Origin: Alloprevotella rava
GTDB lineage: Bacteria; Bacteroidota; Bacteroidia; Bacteroidales; Bacteroidaceae
NCBI RefSeq assembly: GCF_014195585.1
Contig: NZ_JACICA010000001.1
Location: 186,001 to 250,000 of the forward strand
Length of the DNA: 64,000 bases
Direction: 5' to 3'
In this document: in pieces, positions 8,631-17,491 of the stretch
How positions within the stretch are numbered: the stretch's first letter is position 1
How the letters are laid out: the number at the start of each line of letters is the position of its first letter
The notes under the pieces: generated by a model
Seen by the model: the letters and a program-made list of their open reading frames with translations, nothing else
Databases searched by the model: none
Told to the model about the DNA's origin: nothing
Program-made: the position numbers and the translations under genes

Positions 8631-10184
8631 ATGAGTGAACAAATGAAAAAAATTAAGCAGCTCGTCGAACTGCGTCAGAAAGCCCGCATGGGCGGAGGCG
8701 AGATTGCTATTGACAAGCAGCACGCCAAAGGTAAGGCTACGGCTCGTGAACGTATCGATATGCTCCTCGATAAGGGTTCTTTTGAAGAATTGGATATGTT
8801 CAAACTCCATCGCTGTTCCGATTTCGGAATGGAGAAGAAGAAATTCTTGGGCGACGGTGTAGTGGCTGGTTCGGGTACTATCAATGGTCGCCTTGTTTAT
8901 GTCTTTGCTCAAGACTTCACCGTGAATGGCGGTTCGCTATCAATCACAATGGCAGAAAAGATATGCAAAGTGATGGATCTGGCCATGAAGCAAGGTTGCC
9001 CCTGCATCGGTTTGAACGATTCAGGCGGTGCGCGTATCCAGGAAGGTATTAACGCACTGGCGGGCTTTGGCGAGATTTTCCAACGCAATATCGAAGCGAG
9101 CGGTGTGATTCCTCAAATCTCCGGTATCTGCGGTCCTTGTGCGGGTGGTGCTGTATATAGCCCTGCTTTGACCGACTTTGTTGTGATGTTGGAGGGCGTT
9201 AGCTATATGTTCCTTACTGGCCCGAAAGTGGTAAAGACAGTGACGGGCGAGGATGTAAGCCAGGAAGATTTGGGTGGTGCTCGTGTTCACAGCAGTGTTA
9301 GCGGTGTGGCTCATTTCACAGCTAAGACCGAAGAAGAATTTGCGGCTTTGATTCGCAAATTGCTCGAATATGTTCCTCAGAACAATATGGAGAAAGCTCC
9401 TGAGAAGGAATGTACCGATCCGATTGACCGCAAAGAGGATTCGCTCAACGAACTTATCCCCGACAATCCCAATATGGCCTATGATATGTATAAGGTTATC
9501 TCAGCGATTGTCGACAATGGCGAGTTCTTGGAGGTGCATAGCCAGTTTGCCCGTAATATCATCGTAGGTTTTGCTCGTTTCAACGGTCAGAGTGTGGGCG
9601 TTGTGGCTAATCAGCCCAGTGTTTACGCTGGCGTTCTCGATTGCAATGCCAGCCGTAAGGCAGCTCGTTTCGTGCGCTTCTGCGACTGTTTCAATATTCC
9701 TATTGTTAGTCTCGTTGACGTGCCAGGTTTCTTGCCCGGTACAGGCCAGGAGTACAACGCCGTTATTGACCACGGTGCAAAATTGCTCTATGCTTACGGT
9801 GAAGCCACAGTGCCCAAGGTGACGGTTACACTGCGTAAGAGCTACGGCGGTTCCCACATCGTGATGGGTTGTAAGCAGCTCAAGGCCGATCTCAACTATG
9901 CTTGGCCCAGCGCAGAGATTGCCGTGATGGGTGGTTCTGGTGCGGTTGCCATTCTCAATGGTAAAGAAGCCAAAGCACAGGAAGATCCCAAGGCTTTCTT
10001 GGCAGAAAAGGAGAAAGAATACAATACGCTTTTCACCAATCCTTATAAGGCTGCCGAATATGGTTATGTTGACGATGTCATCGAGCCACGTAACACTCGC
10101 TTCCGCGTGATTCGCGCTTTGGCGCAGCTGAAGAACAAGCGCGAAACGCGTCCTGTGAAGAAGCACGGTAATATACCTTTATAA
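8631..10184 (+). CDS. mmdA: Acyl-CoA carboxyltransferase subunit (methylmalonyl-CoA decarboxylase alpha / PccB type)
   Basis: A 517-residue carboxyl transferase with the two crotonase-like halves of the biotin-dependent carboxylase family. The N-terminal half has KGKATARERIDMLLDKGSFEE and the acyl-CoA/oxyanion region SGGARIQEGINAL; the C-terminal half has VVANQPSVYAGVLDCNASRKAARFV-type sequence, VDVPGFLPGTGQE and SYGGSHIVMGCK. It transfers CO2 between biotin on a carrier protein and an acyl-CoA, most likely (S)-methylmalonyl-CoA/propionyl-CoA in the succinate-propionate pathway. A biotin carrier is encoded two genes downstream. Neither a biotin carboxylase nor the membrane beta subunit is encoded in this operon, so decarboxylase versus carboxylase cannot be decided here. 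The start follows from the conserved N-terminus and the promoter. Confidence 0.9.
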   Translation: MSEQMKKIKQLVELRQKARMGGGEIAIDKQHAKGKATARERIDMLLDKGSFEELDMFKLHRCSDFGMEKKKFLGDGVVAGSGTINGRLVYVFAQDFTVNGGSLSITMAEKICKVMDLAMKQGCPCIGLNDSGGARIQEGINALAGFGEIFQRNIEASGVIPQISGICGPCAGGAVYSPALTDFVVMLEGVSYMFLTGPKVVKTVTGEDVSQEDLGGARVHSSVSGVAHFTAKTEEEFAALIRKLLEYVPQNNMEKAPEKECTDPIDRKEDSLNELIPDNPNMAYDMYKVISAIVDNGEFLEVHSQFARNIIVGFARFNGQSVGVVANQPSVYAGVLDCNASRKAARFVRFCDCFNIPIVSLVDVPGFLPGTGQEYNAVIDHGAKLLYAYGEATVPKVTVTLRKSYGGSHIVMGCKQLKADLNYAWPSAEIAVMGGSGAVAILNGKEAKAQEDPKAFLAEKEKEYNTLFTNPYKAAEYGYVDDVIEPRNTRFRVIRALAQLKNKRETRPVKKHGNIPL

Positions 10185-10275
10185 AATGTGTAAATGTGAG
10201 AGTGGGCGAAGTTGTACTTCTGTGCGATTCTCCCATTTCCACATTTTCGTATGTTCCTCTTAGCACATTTTCAAA

Positions 10276-10593
10276 ATGAAGACGTTCAAATATAACATCA
10301 ATGGTCGTGAACTTTGCATCCGTGTAGGTGGCGAAGACAGTACGATTACGGATTTCCTCGTTGATGGAGAATATCCGCAGGTGGCAGAAAACGAAATGCC
10401 CGCCTATGCTGCTGTCATCTCACTGGCTCTGCTGGAGAATGACATCGAAGTTGTCCACGATGACGAGCCAGATGTCATCACGTTGCAGCATAATCGCTCC
10501 TCTTGGGGTAATCCTGTAGGTTTGTTGCGCCCAGCAGTGGGTAGCACATCCAATTCCGATGATGCCGCAGTGCCTACTGGCGAAGTTTTCTAA
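10276..10593 (+). CDS. Small protein of the carboxyltransferase operon, unknown function
   Basis: A 105-residue soluble, acidic protein between the carboxyltransferase and the biotin carrier. Its first residues, MKTFKYNINGRELCIRVG, resemble the start of the biotin carrier (MKQYKYKVNGAQYDVTIN), suggesting a shared N-terminal beta-hairpin domain. It has no biotinyl motif, and no membrane segment such as the OadG/MmdD subunit would have. The C-terminal part contains HNRSSWGNPVGLLRPA and then a low-complexity tail. It may be an assembly subunit in place of OadG. The 91-nt gap upstream holds an imperfect AAATGTG/CACATTT hairpin. Confidence 0.7.
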   Translation: MKTFKYNINGRELCIRVGGEDSTITDFLVDGEYPQVAENEMPAYAAVISLALLENDIEVVHDDEPDVITLQHNRSSWGNPVGLLRPAVGSTSNSDDAAVPTGEVF

Positions 10594-10622
10594 CCATTCA
10601 TTCCGTAACGAATCATAAATTT

Positions 10623-11078
10623 ATGAAGCAATATAAGTATAAAGTCAATGGTGCGCAGTATGACGTGACCATTAACGAGATTCAAGGTCAGCTGGCCAAG
10701 GTGGTTGTCAACGGCATCCCCTTTGATGTAGAGATGCAGAACTCGCAGCTCGCTGAGGACAACCTGCCCGATGTAACAACAACTGCAGCTCCGTCCGCAG
10801 CTCCAGCAGCTCCTGTCGCTGCCGCTCCGGCTACTACTGAAGCCGCTCCTTCAGGTGCTGGCGAAGGTACGCCTGTGAAAGCTCCGCTGCCAGGTGTTGT
10901 TACGAAAATAAACGTTTCTGTTGGTCAGCAGGTGAAGAAGGGCGAGAATGTTCTCGTTCTTGAAGCCATGAAGATGGAGAATAATATTGCGGCCGAGGCA
11001 GATGGTACTGTTAGCGGTATTGCTGTTAAGGCAGGCGATAGTGTGCTCGAAGGCGCAGTTCTTCTGACCATTGCCTAA
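10623..11078 (+). CDS. Biotin carboxyl carrier protein
   Basis: A 151-residue carrier. Residues 1-45 form a small N-terminal domain, 50-80 an Ala/Pro-rich flexible linker, and 82-151 the biotinyl domain with PLPGVVTKINVSVGQQVKKG and the biotinylation motif EAMKMEN (the Lys between the two Met residues). It shuttles carboxyl groups to or from the transferase encoded at 8631. It is 29 nt downstream of the 105-aa gene and followed by a strong terminator, so it closes the operon. Confidence 0.93.
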   Translation: MKQYKYKVNGAQYDVTINEIQGQLAKVVVNGIPFDVEMQNSQLAEDNLPDVTTTAAPSAAPAAPVAAAPATTEAAPSGAGEGTPVKAPLPGVVTKINVSVGQQVKKGENVLVLEAMKMENNIAAEADGTVSGIAVKAGDSVLEGAVLLTIA

Positions 11079-11115
11079 GTCCCTTCTGCCCGTCAGTCGG
11101 GTTGAGTTATAAAGA

Positions 11116-11159
11116 AACGGAAGACTTCTATCCCCCGCGGGTAAAGTCTTCCGTTTTTG
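11116..11159 (+). terminator. Intrinsic terminator of the carboxyltransferase operon
   Basis: A 12-bp perfect stem (AACGGAAGACTT at 11116-11127, AAGTCTTCCGTT at 11144-11155) followed directly by a run of T residues. Confidence 0.9.
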
Positions 11160-11177
11160 TTCTATAAAGTCAGTGCC

Positions 11178-11612
11178 TTATTCCTCTAATAAAGTGTTGA
11201 GCACTTTGCGACTGAGGCGGTGCGCCTTCGCTTCGTTTTGCAACAGTTCGCGGATGTCGGGAGCTGCAAGGCGATCGCGGTTGCGCAGCAGTATAGGGAT
11301 GAGCACTTGTGTTTGTTCCAGGCACGCATATTTGCCCAAAAGAGTGGGAGTAGGGTAGCCGTAGTGACGAATGAACTGGATGGCGCGGTCGAAGCAAATG
11401 GAGTCGGCCACAGCCATATTATTGACCAACATTGGAGAGGGACTTTGCAGAAGCACATCATGCGCCCCTTGAGCGTAACTCCAAAGTTGAACGAGTTCTA
11501 AAGCCGCACTGTCACGCCGCGTCAGTTTGTCGCGGTGGAGGAGTTCGTTGGAGGTCATGGCGGAATAAGAAAGGCTTCCGAATAATACCAGTAATAAAAG
11601 CGCGTGTTTCAT
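11178..11612 (-). CDS. Exported protein of unknown function (possibly DUF6624-like)
   Basis: A 144-residue protein from ATG 11612. The frame stays open upstream into the preceding gene, but only this start gives a signal peptide (MKHALLLLVLFGSLSYS) and a normal 7-nt gap to the stop of the glycosidase gene. The mature part is helical, with FIRHYGYPTPTLLGKYACLE and a row of charged helices. The YGYP..LLGK pattern recalls DUF6624-type proteins, but this is a weak resemblance. It is likely translated with the glycosidase gene upstream. Confidence 0.7.
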   Translation of the reverse strand: MKHALLLLVLFGSLSYSAMTSNELLHRDKLTRRDSAALELVQLWSYAQGAHDVLLQSPSPMLVNNMAVADSICFDRAIQFIRHYGYPTPTLLGKYACLEQTQVLIPILLRNRDRLAAPDIRELLQNEAKAHRLSRKVLNTLLEE

Positions 11613-11619
11613 CTTTTCG

Positions 11620-13026
11620 TTATTTTCTAAAGTCCATGATTTTATGGTTGGCTTTTTTTCGTCCGAGCGCACGGAGTTGGTAAAAGCCGTGCGGGAGATC
11701 GGCTGTGCTAAATACCGAGTCGGGGCGGAAGCGACGTATTTCTCGTCCCATATTGTCCACCACGACAAAAACTTCTGCATCCACGTTGATGCGAGGCACT
11801 TTTTGCCAATCCGTCGAAGGAGACAGAGCTGCCGATTTCTTTTGTTGGCGAAGCGTTTCGAAGATGCCACCCATGGCTTGCAGTGGGTCGTTGTCGTAGC
11901 TGTGGGAGAGCCAGTCGAACACGCCCTTTACGTTGTCCGTCAGAAACTTGCTGCGGAAGAGGCAAAAGCCGTTGAGACGCTGCGTGCGCAAGAAATTGAT
12001 TTGCCGTTGCAGCGCAACGAGTGGCCAGTTCTTTTCGTTCGCCGACAAGCAGTATAGCCCCAATCCCGGAACAATCGCGCCGCGCTGAGCACGCTCTTTC
12101 CAGTCGAGCACAAAGGGGTAGAAATTATCCCCATCAAAGTACATCATCGGGAAGAGTACATCCATCGTTCCCTCGTTGAGCCATGCCACCGCATCCTGAT
12201 GCACCGCATCGCGCGCATTCCAGCCCCGCGAACTCTGCCGAGCCATGTCTGCGTACTTTCCTACGGGCGAGCAACTCAGCACTATACCCGGTCGGACGCT
12301 ATCTAAAGCGCGGCGAATCTTACGTACCACGCGTGTCACGTTTTCCGTACGCCAAGGATTGAGCGGTAGCCCCTGTCCGTAGCGTTTATAAGTCTGCGCA
12401 TCATTAAAACGGATGCCGTTTTCGGGATAACGGATGTAGTCGAGATGAATCCCATCAACGTCATAGTTTTGTGCAATCTCTTGGCAGATAGAAGCAATGT
12501 AGTCGCCCGTCGCCGGTACGCCGGGATCCATGAGGTACTGGTCGTTGCTGAGCTGACAAAGCTCCGGATGGCGGCGCGGTAGCGAGCGGTTGCCCAGTCG
12601 TTTCATATCTGCCACTTTATTAACAGGGAACGCCACAACCCAAGCGTGGAGCTCCATTCCTCGTTTGTGCGCCTCGTCAAGAGCAAAGCGCAGCGGATCG
12701 TAGTTGGGACTCTTGCCCGGCGTGCCTGTGAAAGCTCCGTCCCACGGCTCTATATCCGAGGGGTAAGCCGTTGTGCCGCGCAATCGAGTTTGGAAAAGTA
12801 CCGTGTTGATACCTGCCTGCTGCAACCGATCGAGGATGTCGATGAGTTCCTGCTTCTGGCGGGTGATGCCCTCAGCGTTGTTGGCGCGCGTCTTGGGCCA
12901 GTCAAGCCCCATGAGCGTTGTGAGCCACACGGCGCGGTAATCCTTCTTCTCCACCTTTACGGACTGAGCCGAAAGGAGAGAGAAAACGGTAGGGAAGAGT
13001 AGGAGTGTGAGAAAAAGTTTCTTCAT
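11620..13026 (-). CDS. Glycoside hydrolase-like family 10 (GHL10/DUF187) exported protein
   Basis: A 468-residue protein with signal peptide (about 1-20, cut near LLSAQ). The GHL10 barrel spans about 25-370 and shows KKDYRAVWLTTLMGLDWP, GINTVLFQTRLRGTTAYPS, YDVDGIHLDYIRYPE (likely active-site Asp/Tyr region) and VLSCSPVGKYA. A C-terminal strand-rich region (about 400-468) may be a small accessory domain. Members of this family are predicted periplasmic glycosidases; some are thought to act on peptidoglycan-like or polysaccharide substrates, but the substrate here is unknown. First gene of a unit with the 144-aa protein. Confidence 0.9.
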   Translation of the reverse strand: MKKLFLTLLLFPTVFSLLSAQSVKVEKKDYRAVWLTTLMGLDWPKTRANNAEGITRQKQELIDILDRLQQAGINTVLFQTRLRGTTAYPSDIEPWDGAFTGTPGKSPNYDPLRFALDEAHKRGMELHAWVVAFPVNKVADMKRLGNRSLPRRHPELCQLSNDQYLMDPGVPATGDYIASICQEIAQNYDVDGIHLDYIRYPENGIRFNDAQTYKRYGQGLPLNPWRTENVTRVVRKIRRALDSVRPGIVLSCSPVGKYADMARQSSRGWNARDAVHQDAVAWLNEGTMDVLFPMMYFDGDNFYPFVLDWKERAQRGAIVPGLGLYCLSANEKNWPLVALQRQINFLRTQRLNGFCLFRSKFLTDNVKGVFDWLSHSYDNDPLQAMGGIFETLRQQKKSAALSPSTDWQKVPRINVDAEVFVVVDNMGREIRRFRPDSVFSTADLPHGFYQLRALGRKKANHKIMDFRK

Positions 13027-13060
13027 TCAGTCAGAAAAAGATGAAACAAACCGACGGATG

Positions 13061-13996
13061 TTATTGCAATTGCTTGTAAAGCTCACGGAGCGCCGCGCGC
13101 GGCATACCGAGATTCACCGCCTTGTCAAGGTCGCTCCGTGCCGCACCAAAATCCTTTTGCAGAATCAGTACGCCAGCTCGCCCCACATAGAGCTCGCGAT
13201 TGTCGGGCGCAAGGCGCAGCGCTTGGTCGTAGTCGTTGCGGAGCGCAGGAACGTTTTGCTGTTCCTCCTCCAGATGGATGCGATAGAGCAGCGCGTTGAG
13301 GTCCTGGGGATGCGCATTGATATAGATGCTGATGCGTTGGAGCGCCTCTTTCGGCCGCCCTTCCTTTTCGAGCGCCATAGCCAGAAGAATGGGCGCATTC
13401 GTATTGGAAGGATTGAACGAAAGCACCTTTTCCAAATCGTTGCGCGCATTGCTGTACTGTCGGTTTTGCAGATGAGCCGCTCCGCGCAAGAAGTAGAGCC
13501 GCTCCTGCAGCGAGTCGGTCTGTGCTGCTGGCATCAGTAAATCGCAGTCGGTGATGCACGCCTGCGGGTTGTTATCTTGCAGATAAGTTGTAGCCCTGTC
13601 CATGCGTGCCCCATGATCCGACGGATTGAGGCGAAGCACCTCGGTGAAAGTCTCTATGGCTTCGCGATAGCGTCCTTGCGCAAGTGCAATCTGTCCCAAA
13701 CTGCGCCGCAAAATATTGTTGCCTGGTGCTTTCGGACGAAGCCGCAAGCATTCGCGGAAGAGATGTTCGGCTGCATTGAGCGAATCGGAATGCAGATAAT
13801 TGTATGCCCACTTCAGATTGTCGGCATACTTGAGCGAATCCTCACGTTCTTGGCGCGCGTCCTTTGTCTGCACATCGTAGTCGTGAAGGTTTTTGGAACG
13901 CACGGTGGTAGCTCCTTTTCGGAGTTCCACTATGGTTTGGCCCGTCATCGGGATGATGCTGCCGAGCAGAAAGAGCAACACTACTAATCGTTTCAT
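13061..13996 (-). CDS. Exported tetratricopeptide repeat protein
   Basis: A 311-residue protein starting at ATG 13996, chosen over an in-frame start at 14047 because it gives a signal peptide (MKRLVVLLFLLGSIIPMTG). From about residue 60 on it consists of TPR units, for example LGQIALAQGRYREAIETFTE, followed by four or five similar helix pairs to the C-terminus. TPR proteins mediate protein-protein contacts; the partner is unknown. It ends 34 nt before the start of the GHL10 gene on the same strand, so it may lead that transcription unit. Confidence 0.85.
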   Translation of the reverse strand: MKRLVVLLFLLGSIIPMTGQTIVELRKGATTVRSKNLHDYDVQTKDARQEREDSLKYADNLKWAYNYLHSDSLNAAEHLFRECLRLRPKAPGNNILRRSLGQIALAQGRYREAIETFTEVLRLNPSDHGARMDRATTYLQDNNPQACITDCDLLMPAAQTDSLQERLYFLRGAAHLQNRQYSNARNDLEKVLSFNPSNTNAPILLAMALEKEGRPKEALQRISIYINAHPQDLNALLYRIHLEEEQQNVPALRNDYDQALRLAPDNRELYVGRAGVLILQKDFGAARSDLDKAVNLGMPRAALRELYKQLQ

Positions 13997-14082
13997 ACGG
14001 ACAAAGATAGAGATAAAATAGGACAATGCGAAAAGCGAACTGCCCACGCAGCAGCTCGTGTGTAGTCTTTAGATTTTTTTAT

Positions 14083-14090
14083 TACTTTTG
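14083..14090 (+). promoter_or_regulatory. -7 promoter box TACTTTTG for the EamA transporter
   Basis: TACTTTTG matches TAnnTTTG and lies 39 nt upstream of the start at 14130. Confidence 0.45.
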
Positions 14091-14129
14091 CTCCGAAAAA
14101 ATTATATAACGCTTAACAAATAGCCCCTT

Positions 14130-15014
14130 ATGATGCTATCGGAGAAAGGAAAAGCTTTCTTGCAATTGCATATGTCTGTCCTGCTGGCAGGTTTCACTGG
14201 ATTGTTCGGTAGGTTGGTGTCGCTCGATGCTGCCCAGTTGTCGTGGTGGCGAATGATGCTAACCACACTCATCTTGGTCGTGTTCATCGGTTTTCCGCGC
14301 ATCCCTCTCAAGCGCGCTTTTCAGTTGGCTGCTTGCGGTGGTTTGTTGGGCATCCACTGGGTGCTGTTCTACGCCAGTATTCAGTATGCCAATGTTTCCA
14401 TTGGTGTGGTGTGCTACGCCCTTGTGGGCTTCTTCACCGCCATTGTCGAGCCGCTCGTTTTCCATAAGAAATTCTCTCCTCGTGAGCTTGTCTATTCTCT
14501 CATCACGGTTGCCGGTCTCCTTTGCATCTTCTCGCTTGACAGCCGCTACCGCTTGGGCATCGCCATAGGTAGTGTGGCCGCTTTCACGGCAGCAGTGGCC
14601 GCTATTTTTCTCAAGAAATACTCTCAAGAAGTGCGTTCGCGTGATGCGTTGGCTTATCAGATGATGGGCGGTTTCGTAGTGCTCACGTTGCTTGTTCCGC
14701 TCTATCTCGCGGCATTTACGGATGTGCCCACGCTCTTCGTGCTTCCGCAAACGGTGGATCTTATGTGGATTTTCGGCCTCTCCTTGTTCTGCACCGTTGC
14801 CCTTTATTTCTTGCAGATTGCCGCCCTCAAAACGCTTCCCGCTTTTACGGTGGAACTGAGCTACAACCTCGAACCCATCTACACCATTTGCATGGCGTTC
14901 ATCTTCTTTGGTGAAGGGCGCGAACTGAACTTTTCGTTCTATTTGGGCATAGGCCTTGTGGTGCTTAGCGTGCTCCTCCAAACGCAGCGCGCTATGAAGA
15001 AGAAAGAGGCGTAA
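14130..15014 (+). CDS. DMT-superfamily (EamA) transporter
   Basis: A 294-residue protein with ten hydrophobic segments in two EamA repeats, the usual DMT plan and length. Recognisable features are the N-terminal AGFTGLFGRLVSLDAAQLSWWR stretch (the W-R at the end of the second helix is common) and LSYNLEPIYTICMAFIFFGE in the second repeat. Such carriers export amino acids or other metabolites; no substrate can be named. ATG 14133, one codon downstream, is an equally good start. Confidence 0.9.
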   Translation: MMLSEKGKAFLQLHMSVLLAGFTGLFGRLVSLDAAQLSWWRMMLTTLILVVFIGFPRIPLKRAFQLAACGGLLGIHWVLFYASIQYANVSIGVVCYALVGFFTAIVEPLVFHKKFSPRELVYSLITVAGLLCIFSLDSRYRLGIAIGSVAAFTAAVAAIFLKKYSQEVRSRDALAYQMMGGFVVLTLLVPLYLAAFTDVPTLFVLPQTVDLMWIFGLSLFCTVALYFLQIAALKTLPAFTVELSYNLEPIYTICMAFIFFGEGRELNFSFYLGIGLVVLSVLLQTQRAMKKKEA

Positions 15015-15025
15015 AAGAGCAGAGA

Positions 15026-15202
15026 TTAATCTTCCTTCAACTTTCCGGTTTGAGATGCAACTAGTTGATAATAGAACCCTTCCTTTTCAATGAGACTTTC
15101 ATGATTACTTATCTCTACTATTATATTCCCTACAAGAATCATGTTGATACAACTCACATCACGGGTCTTTATTCCAACATCTGTTACCTCTTCAAATCCC
15201 AT
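15026..15202 (-). pseudogene. C-terminal remnant of an ABC exporter ATPase (58 codons)
   Basis: A short open frame of 58 codons from ATG 15202. The second half, GNIIVEISNHESLIEKEGFY then YQLVASQ, matches the extreme C-terminus of ABC-type peptide/bacteriocin exporters (consensus like GkIVEqGtHeeLl...G.YyqLv..Q). Walker A, signature and Walker B regions are absent, so it cannot be functional as an ATPase. It lies downstream of the exported proteins on the same strand, suggesting an exporter gene once ended this operon and was deleted. The start overlaps a stem (15185-15228) that may serve as a terminator for the gene at 15242. Confidence 0.6.
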
Positions 15203-15241
15203 TAAAAAGAAAAGGGTTTGAAGAGGTATTAAAAAGAATTC

Positions 15242-16276
15242 TTACTTGCTGATTATCTGCGAAAAGGCATCAATGCGTTCTCCTTCATCCTTCGTGAGAT
15301 GGGGAATTTGTTTTTTTAATAGATTGACATGTGAGCGTAGTTGTTCTTTATCAGCCGTCAACTGATAGTTGATGAAGAGAAGTCGGATGTGAGTGTTCCA
15401 ATCTCTTGGCTGGACGCTAAGATGTTCTTTACACAAGCGCTCTGCCTTTCGGAAAAAAAACTCTGCATTTTCCTTGTCACCAGTTTCTTTTGCTGCCAAA
15501 GCTCTAAAAGTTAAAAGGCGTATATCGGTAGGGTAGATAGATAGTCCCTTATTCAAATAAGTTATCATGTCAACCTTGTCCATTGCTATAGCTTGCAGCT
15601 CATAATATCCCGGGAGAAAATTAGGATGAGAACGGAGTAGTGAGCACAAAAGACGAGCGTATTTTGTGCTTTTCGCTTTAATTAAAGACATTTCATCAAC
15701 AGGAGAATCATTATAATATCCTCGTAAAATATTGAAAAAACGCTTCCAGACCTTTATGGGATACTTGTTCAAGATTGTTTTTGTTGTCGTTGGCACAAGG
15801 ACTCGCTCAGATGTGTCGACAGAGGAAGTGAGAATGCCATAACCATCATTTAACAAACGGACGTTGTAAGTTACAGGCTCTAATTCTCCTTTGCTTATCC
15901 AATTGTTCCAATCACTTGCATGACTTTGTTTGCTTGAAACATTGGCAGGCACATCAAGTATTTTCCGCGAATCAGGTTGTAGGGTCAATTGAAAAACACT
16001 GTCCGTAGAAAAAATCTTGTCCGTTTCTCCATGATAGAAATAAGCGATATATCCTTCTCTGGCTGTAACAAACTCGTCTGTAGTCATATTCAGCACACAT
16101 TGTTTTTTGCCATTTTTTATTTGGAAGGACATCTCAAAATCTTCTGGAATGAGCTGTATCCAGGGGGTGGTGTCCAAGTTGCGCAACGAGAAAGACGCAG
16201 CATAGTCTACCTGCTGCCCTTTTCCTCCCACTGAAAGTAAAAAAAAGAGGGATAATAAGATCTTACTATATTTCAT
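15242..16276 (-). CDS. Exported protein with C-terminal TPR-like helices, unknown function
   Basis: A 344-residue protein with a signal peptide (MKYSKILLSLFFLLSVGGKG). Residues about 20-190 look strand-rich without known motifs; residues about 200-340 form helix pairs (for example MITYLNKGLSIYPTDIRLLT, then FRALAAKETGDKENAEFFFR) that resemble TPR units. Part of an AT-rich minus-strand group (15026-17847) in which neighbouring coding remnants suggest decay. Function unknown. Confidence 0.7.
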   Translation of the reverse strand: MKYSKILLSLFFLLSVGGKGQQVDYAASFSLRNLDTTPWIQLIPEDFEMSFQIKNGKKQCVLNMTTDEFVTAREGYIAYFYHGETDKIFSTDSVFQLTLQPDSRKILDVPANVSSKQSHASDWNNWISKGELEPVTYNVRLLNDGYGILTSSVDTSERVLVPTTTKTILNKYPIKVWKRFFNILRGYYNDSPVDEMSLIKAKSTKYARLLCSLLRSHPNFLPGYYELQAIAMDKVDMITYLNKGLSIYPTDIRLLTFRALAAKETGDKENAEFFFRKAERLCKEHLSVQPRDWNTHIRLLFINYQLTADKEQLRSHVNLLKKQIPHLTKDEGERIDAFSQIISK

Positions 16277-16286
16277 ACATTTGGTA

Positions 16287-16421
16287 TTATAAAGTTATTT
16301 CAACATGAATACATCCATTTTCATCTAGGACTTTGCAGCCTTTTTGTTTCAATGCATCTTTCAATTTGCTAATTTGAGATGCTGATAAATTCCGCTTGTT
16401 TATATCAAAAACATGTACCTT
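16287..16421 (-). pseudogene. Orphan 44-codon coding fragment without start codon
   Basis: In one minus-strand frame the gap between two genes reads KVHVFDINKRNLSASQISKL and continues to a TAA at 16287-16289 (ending HVEITL), with balanced amphipathic composition. A TAA at 16422-16424 precedes it and there is no ATG, so it cannot be an intact gene. Probably the tail of a deleted or frameshifted protein. The family is not recognised. Confidence 0.35.
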
Positions 16422-16474
16422 TTATTGTTTTATCTATTTATCACTTCATATTTCGAAAGAATCTAATATGTTCT

Positions 16475-17491
16475 CTATAATTCTATCCGGATTCTTTTGC
16501 GCACGGCTGCCTCGAGATAGTCCATAATTCGCCATGTTGTTCCTTTTTTTTGAATGTGATAGTAACGTCCAGAAAGAATCCTGCCGTCAGATACATAGAG
16601 GGGAGTTAGTGTCCATTTTGGTAAGTGGGTGAAGTAGTCAGTAAGCAGAGCCACATCTTTCTTATTATTGTCTGAAAGAGTTTCAGGTGTCAGAATATCT
16701 AGGCTGATATTTCCTGTAGATGAAACATAGGCAATCAGATTGTAATCAGCGGTGTCTGAAGATAATTTGTAATGCTGACCTTTAGCATTTAACTCTTCAC
16801 TCATCACGCACGATTGAGCAAACAATCGCTTAATGTTCCAATATATCCCACCATCGAAAACAAAGGAGACATTATTCTTGAAAAGTGCATATTCGTTGGC
16901 CTTGGTAAAGTACGCACTTTTATATGTTTTAAAAGCCTGATATTTCCGTTGTCCTTTTACCACCTCAAAACAACCGAATTCGTTAGAGACTACAAAGCCA
17001 AAGTATGGAAGAGGATTTGTTATGAAGCAGAATTTACCATTGAGCCAAACAGCTGGAATTTTGGCTGTATCTGACTTTGTTTGTTCAGAGACAAGTCTCT
17101 TTGTATCTTCCTTCATTAACGAAGCATCTGATTTGGACATACAAAAATCATAAGGCTCTTCTTCCGTTCGTAGATGAAAGAACCAATCTGCATTGATATG
17201 CTTGTTTCCCGAAGGAAGACTCGTTGATGGAGTACTGACAAACATGACTGTCCCCAGAGGCCACCCAATAAGTTTCTCGCACGATTTATTTTTAGAATTC
17301 AACTCTTTATCAAGAGGTCGTATGGATTCCCAATGCGGAGCTGCATGGAAAAAGGACGCACGCATTTCATCCAGTGACACATATTGCAGCGAGGGAAGAG
17401 ACAACAATAAGCCTTTATCTCCTCTCATACATTGTTGGGCATATGATGGGACACTCAATAAAACAGCTAAAATGAACAAGATGTTATGCAT
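16475..17491 (-). CDS. Exported protein of unknown function
   Basis: A 338-residue protein with a clear signal peptide (MHNILFILAVLLSVPSYAQQ). The mature protein has several Cys residues (positions 21, 70, 116 and others). Its C-terminal ~70 residues, including LLTDYFTHLPKWTLTPLYVS and SGRYYHIQKKGTTWRI, faintly recall the LP.W.P....G....Y pattern of TonB-type C-terminal domains, but this is not firm. It overlaps the 3' end of the gene upstream by 25 nt, indicating translational coupling. Function unknown. Confidence 0.65.
   Translation of the reverse strand: MHNILFILAVLLSVPSYAQQCMRGDKGLLLSLPSLQYVSLDEMRASFFHAAPHWESIRPLDKELNSKNKSCEKLIGWPLGTVMFVSTPSTSLPSGNKHINADWFFHLRTEEEPYDFCMSKSDASLMKEDTKRLVSEQTKSDTAKIPAVWLNGKFCFITNPLPYFGFVVSNEFGCFEVVKGQRKYQAFKTYKSAYFTKANEYALFKNNVSFVFDGGIYWNIKRLFAQSCVMSEELNAKGQHYKLSSDTADYNLIAYVSSTGNISLDILTPETLSDNNKKDVALLTDYFTHLPKWTLTPLYVSDGRILSGRYYHIQKKGTTWRIMDYLEAAVRKRIRIEL

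Noticed and set aside
10192-10270. Terminator between the carboxyltransferase and 105-aa genes
   Set aside because: The AAATGTG/CACATTT hairpin is imperfect and lacks a T-run; the operon terminator is at 11116.
11613-11870. N-terminal extension of the 144-aa protein gene
   Set aside because: It is only the open continuation inside the GHL10 gene; the signal peptide begins at 11612.
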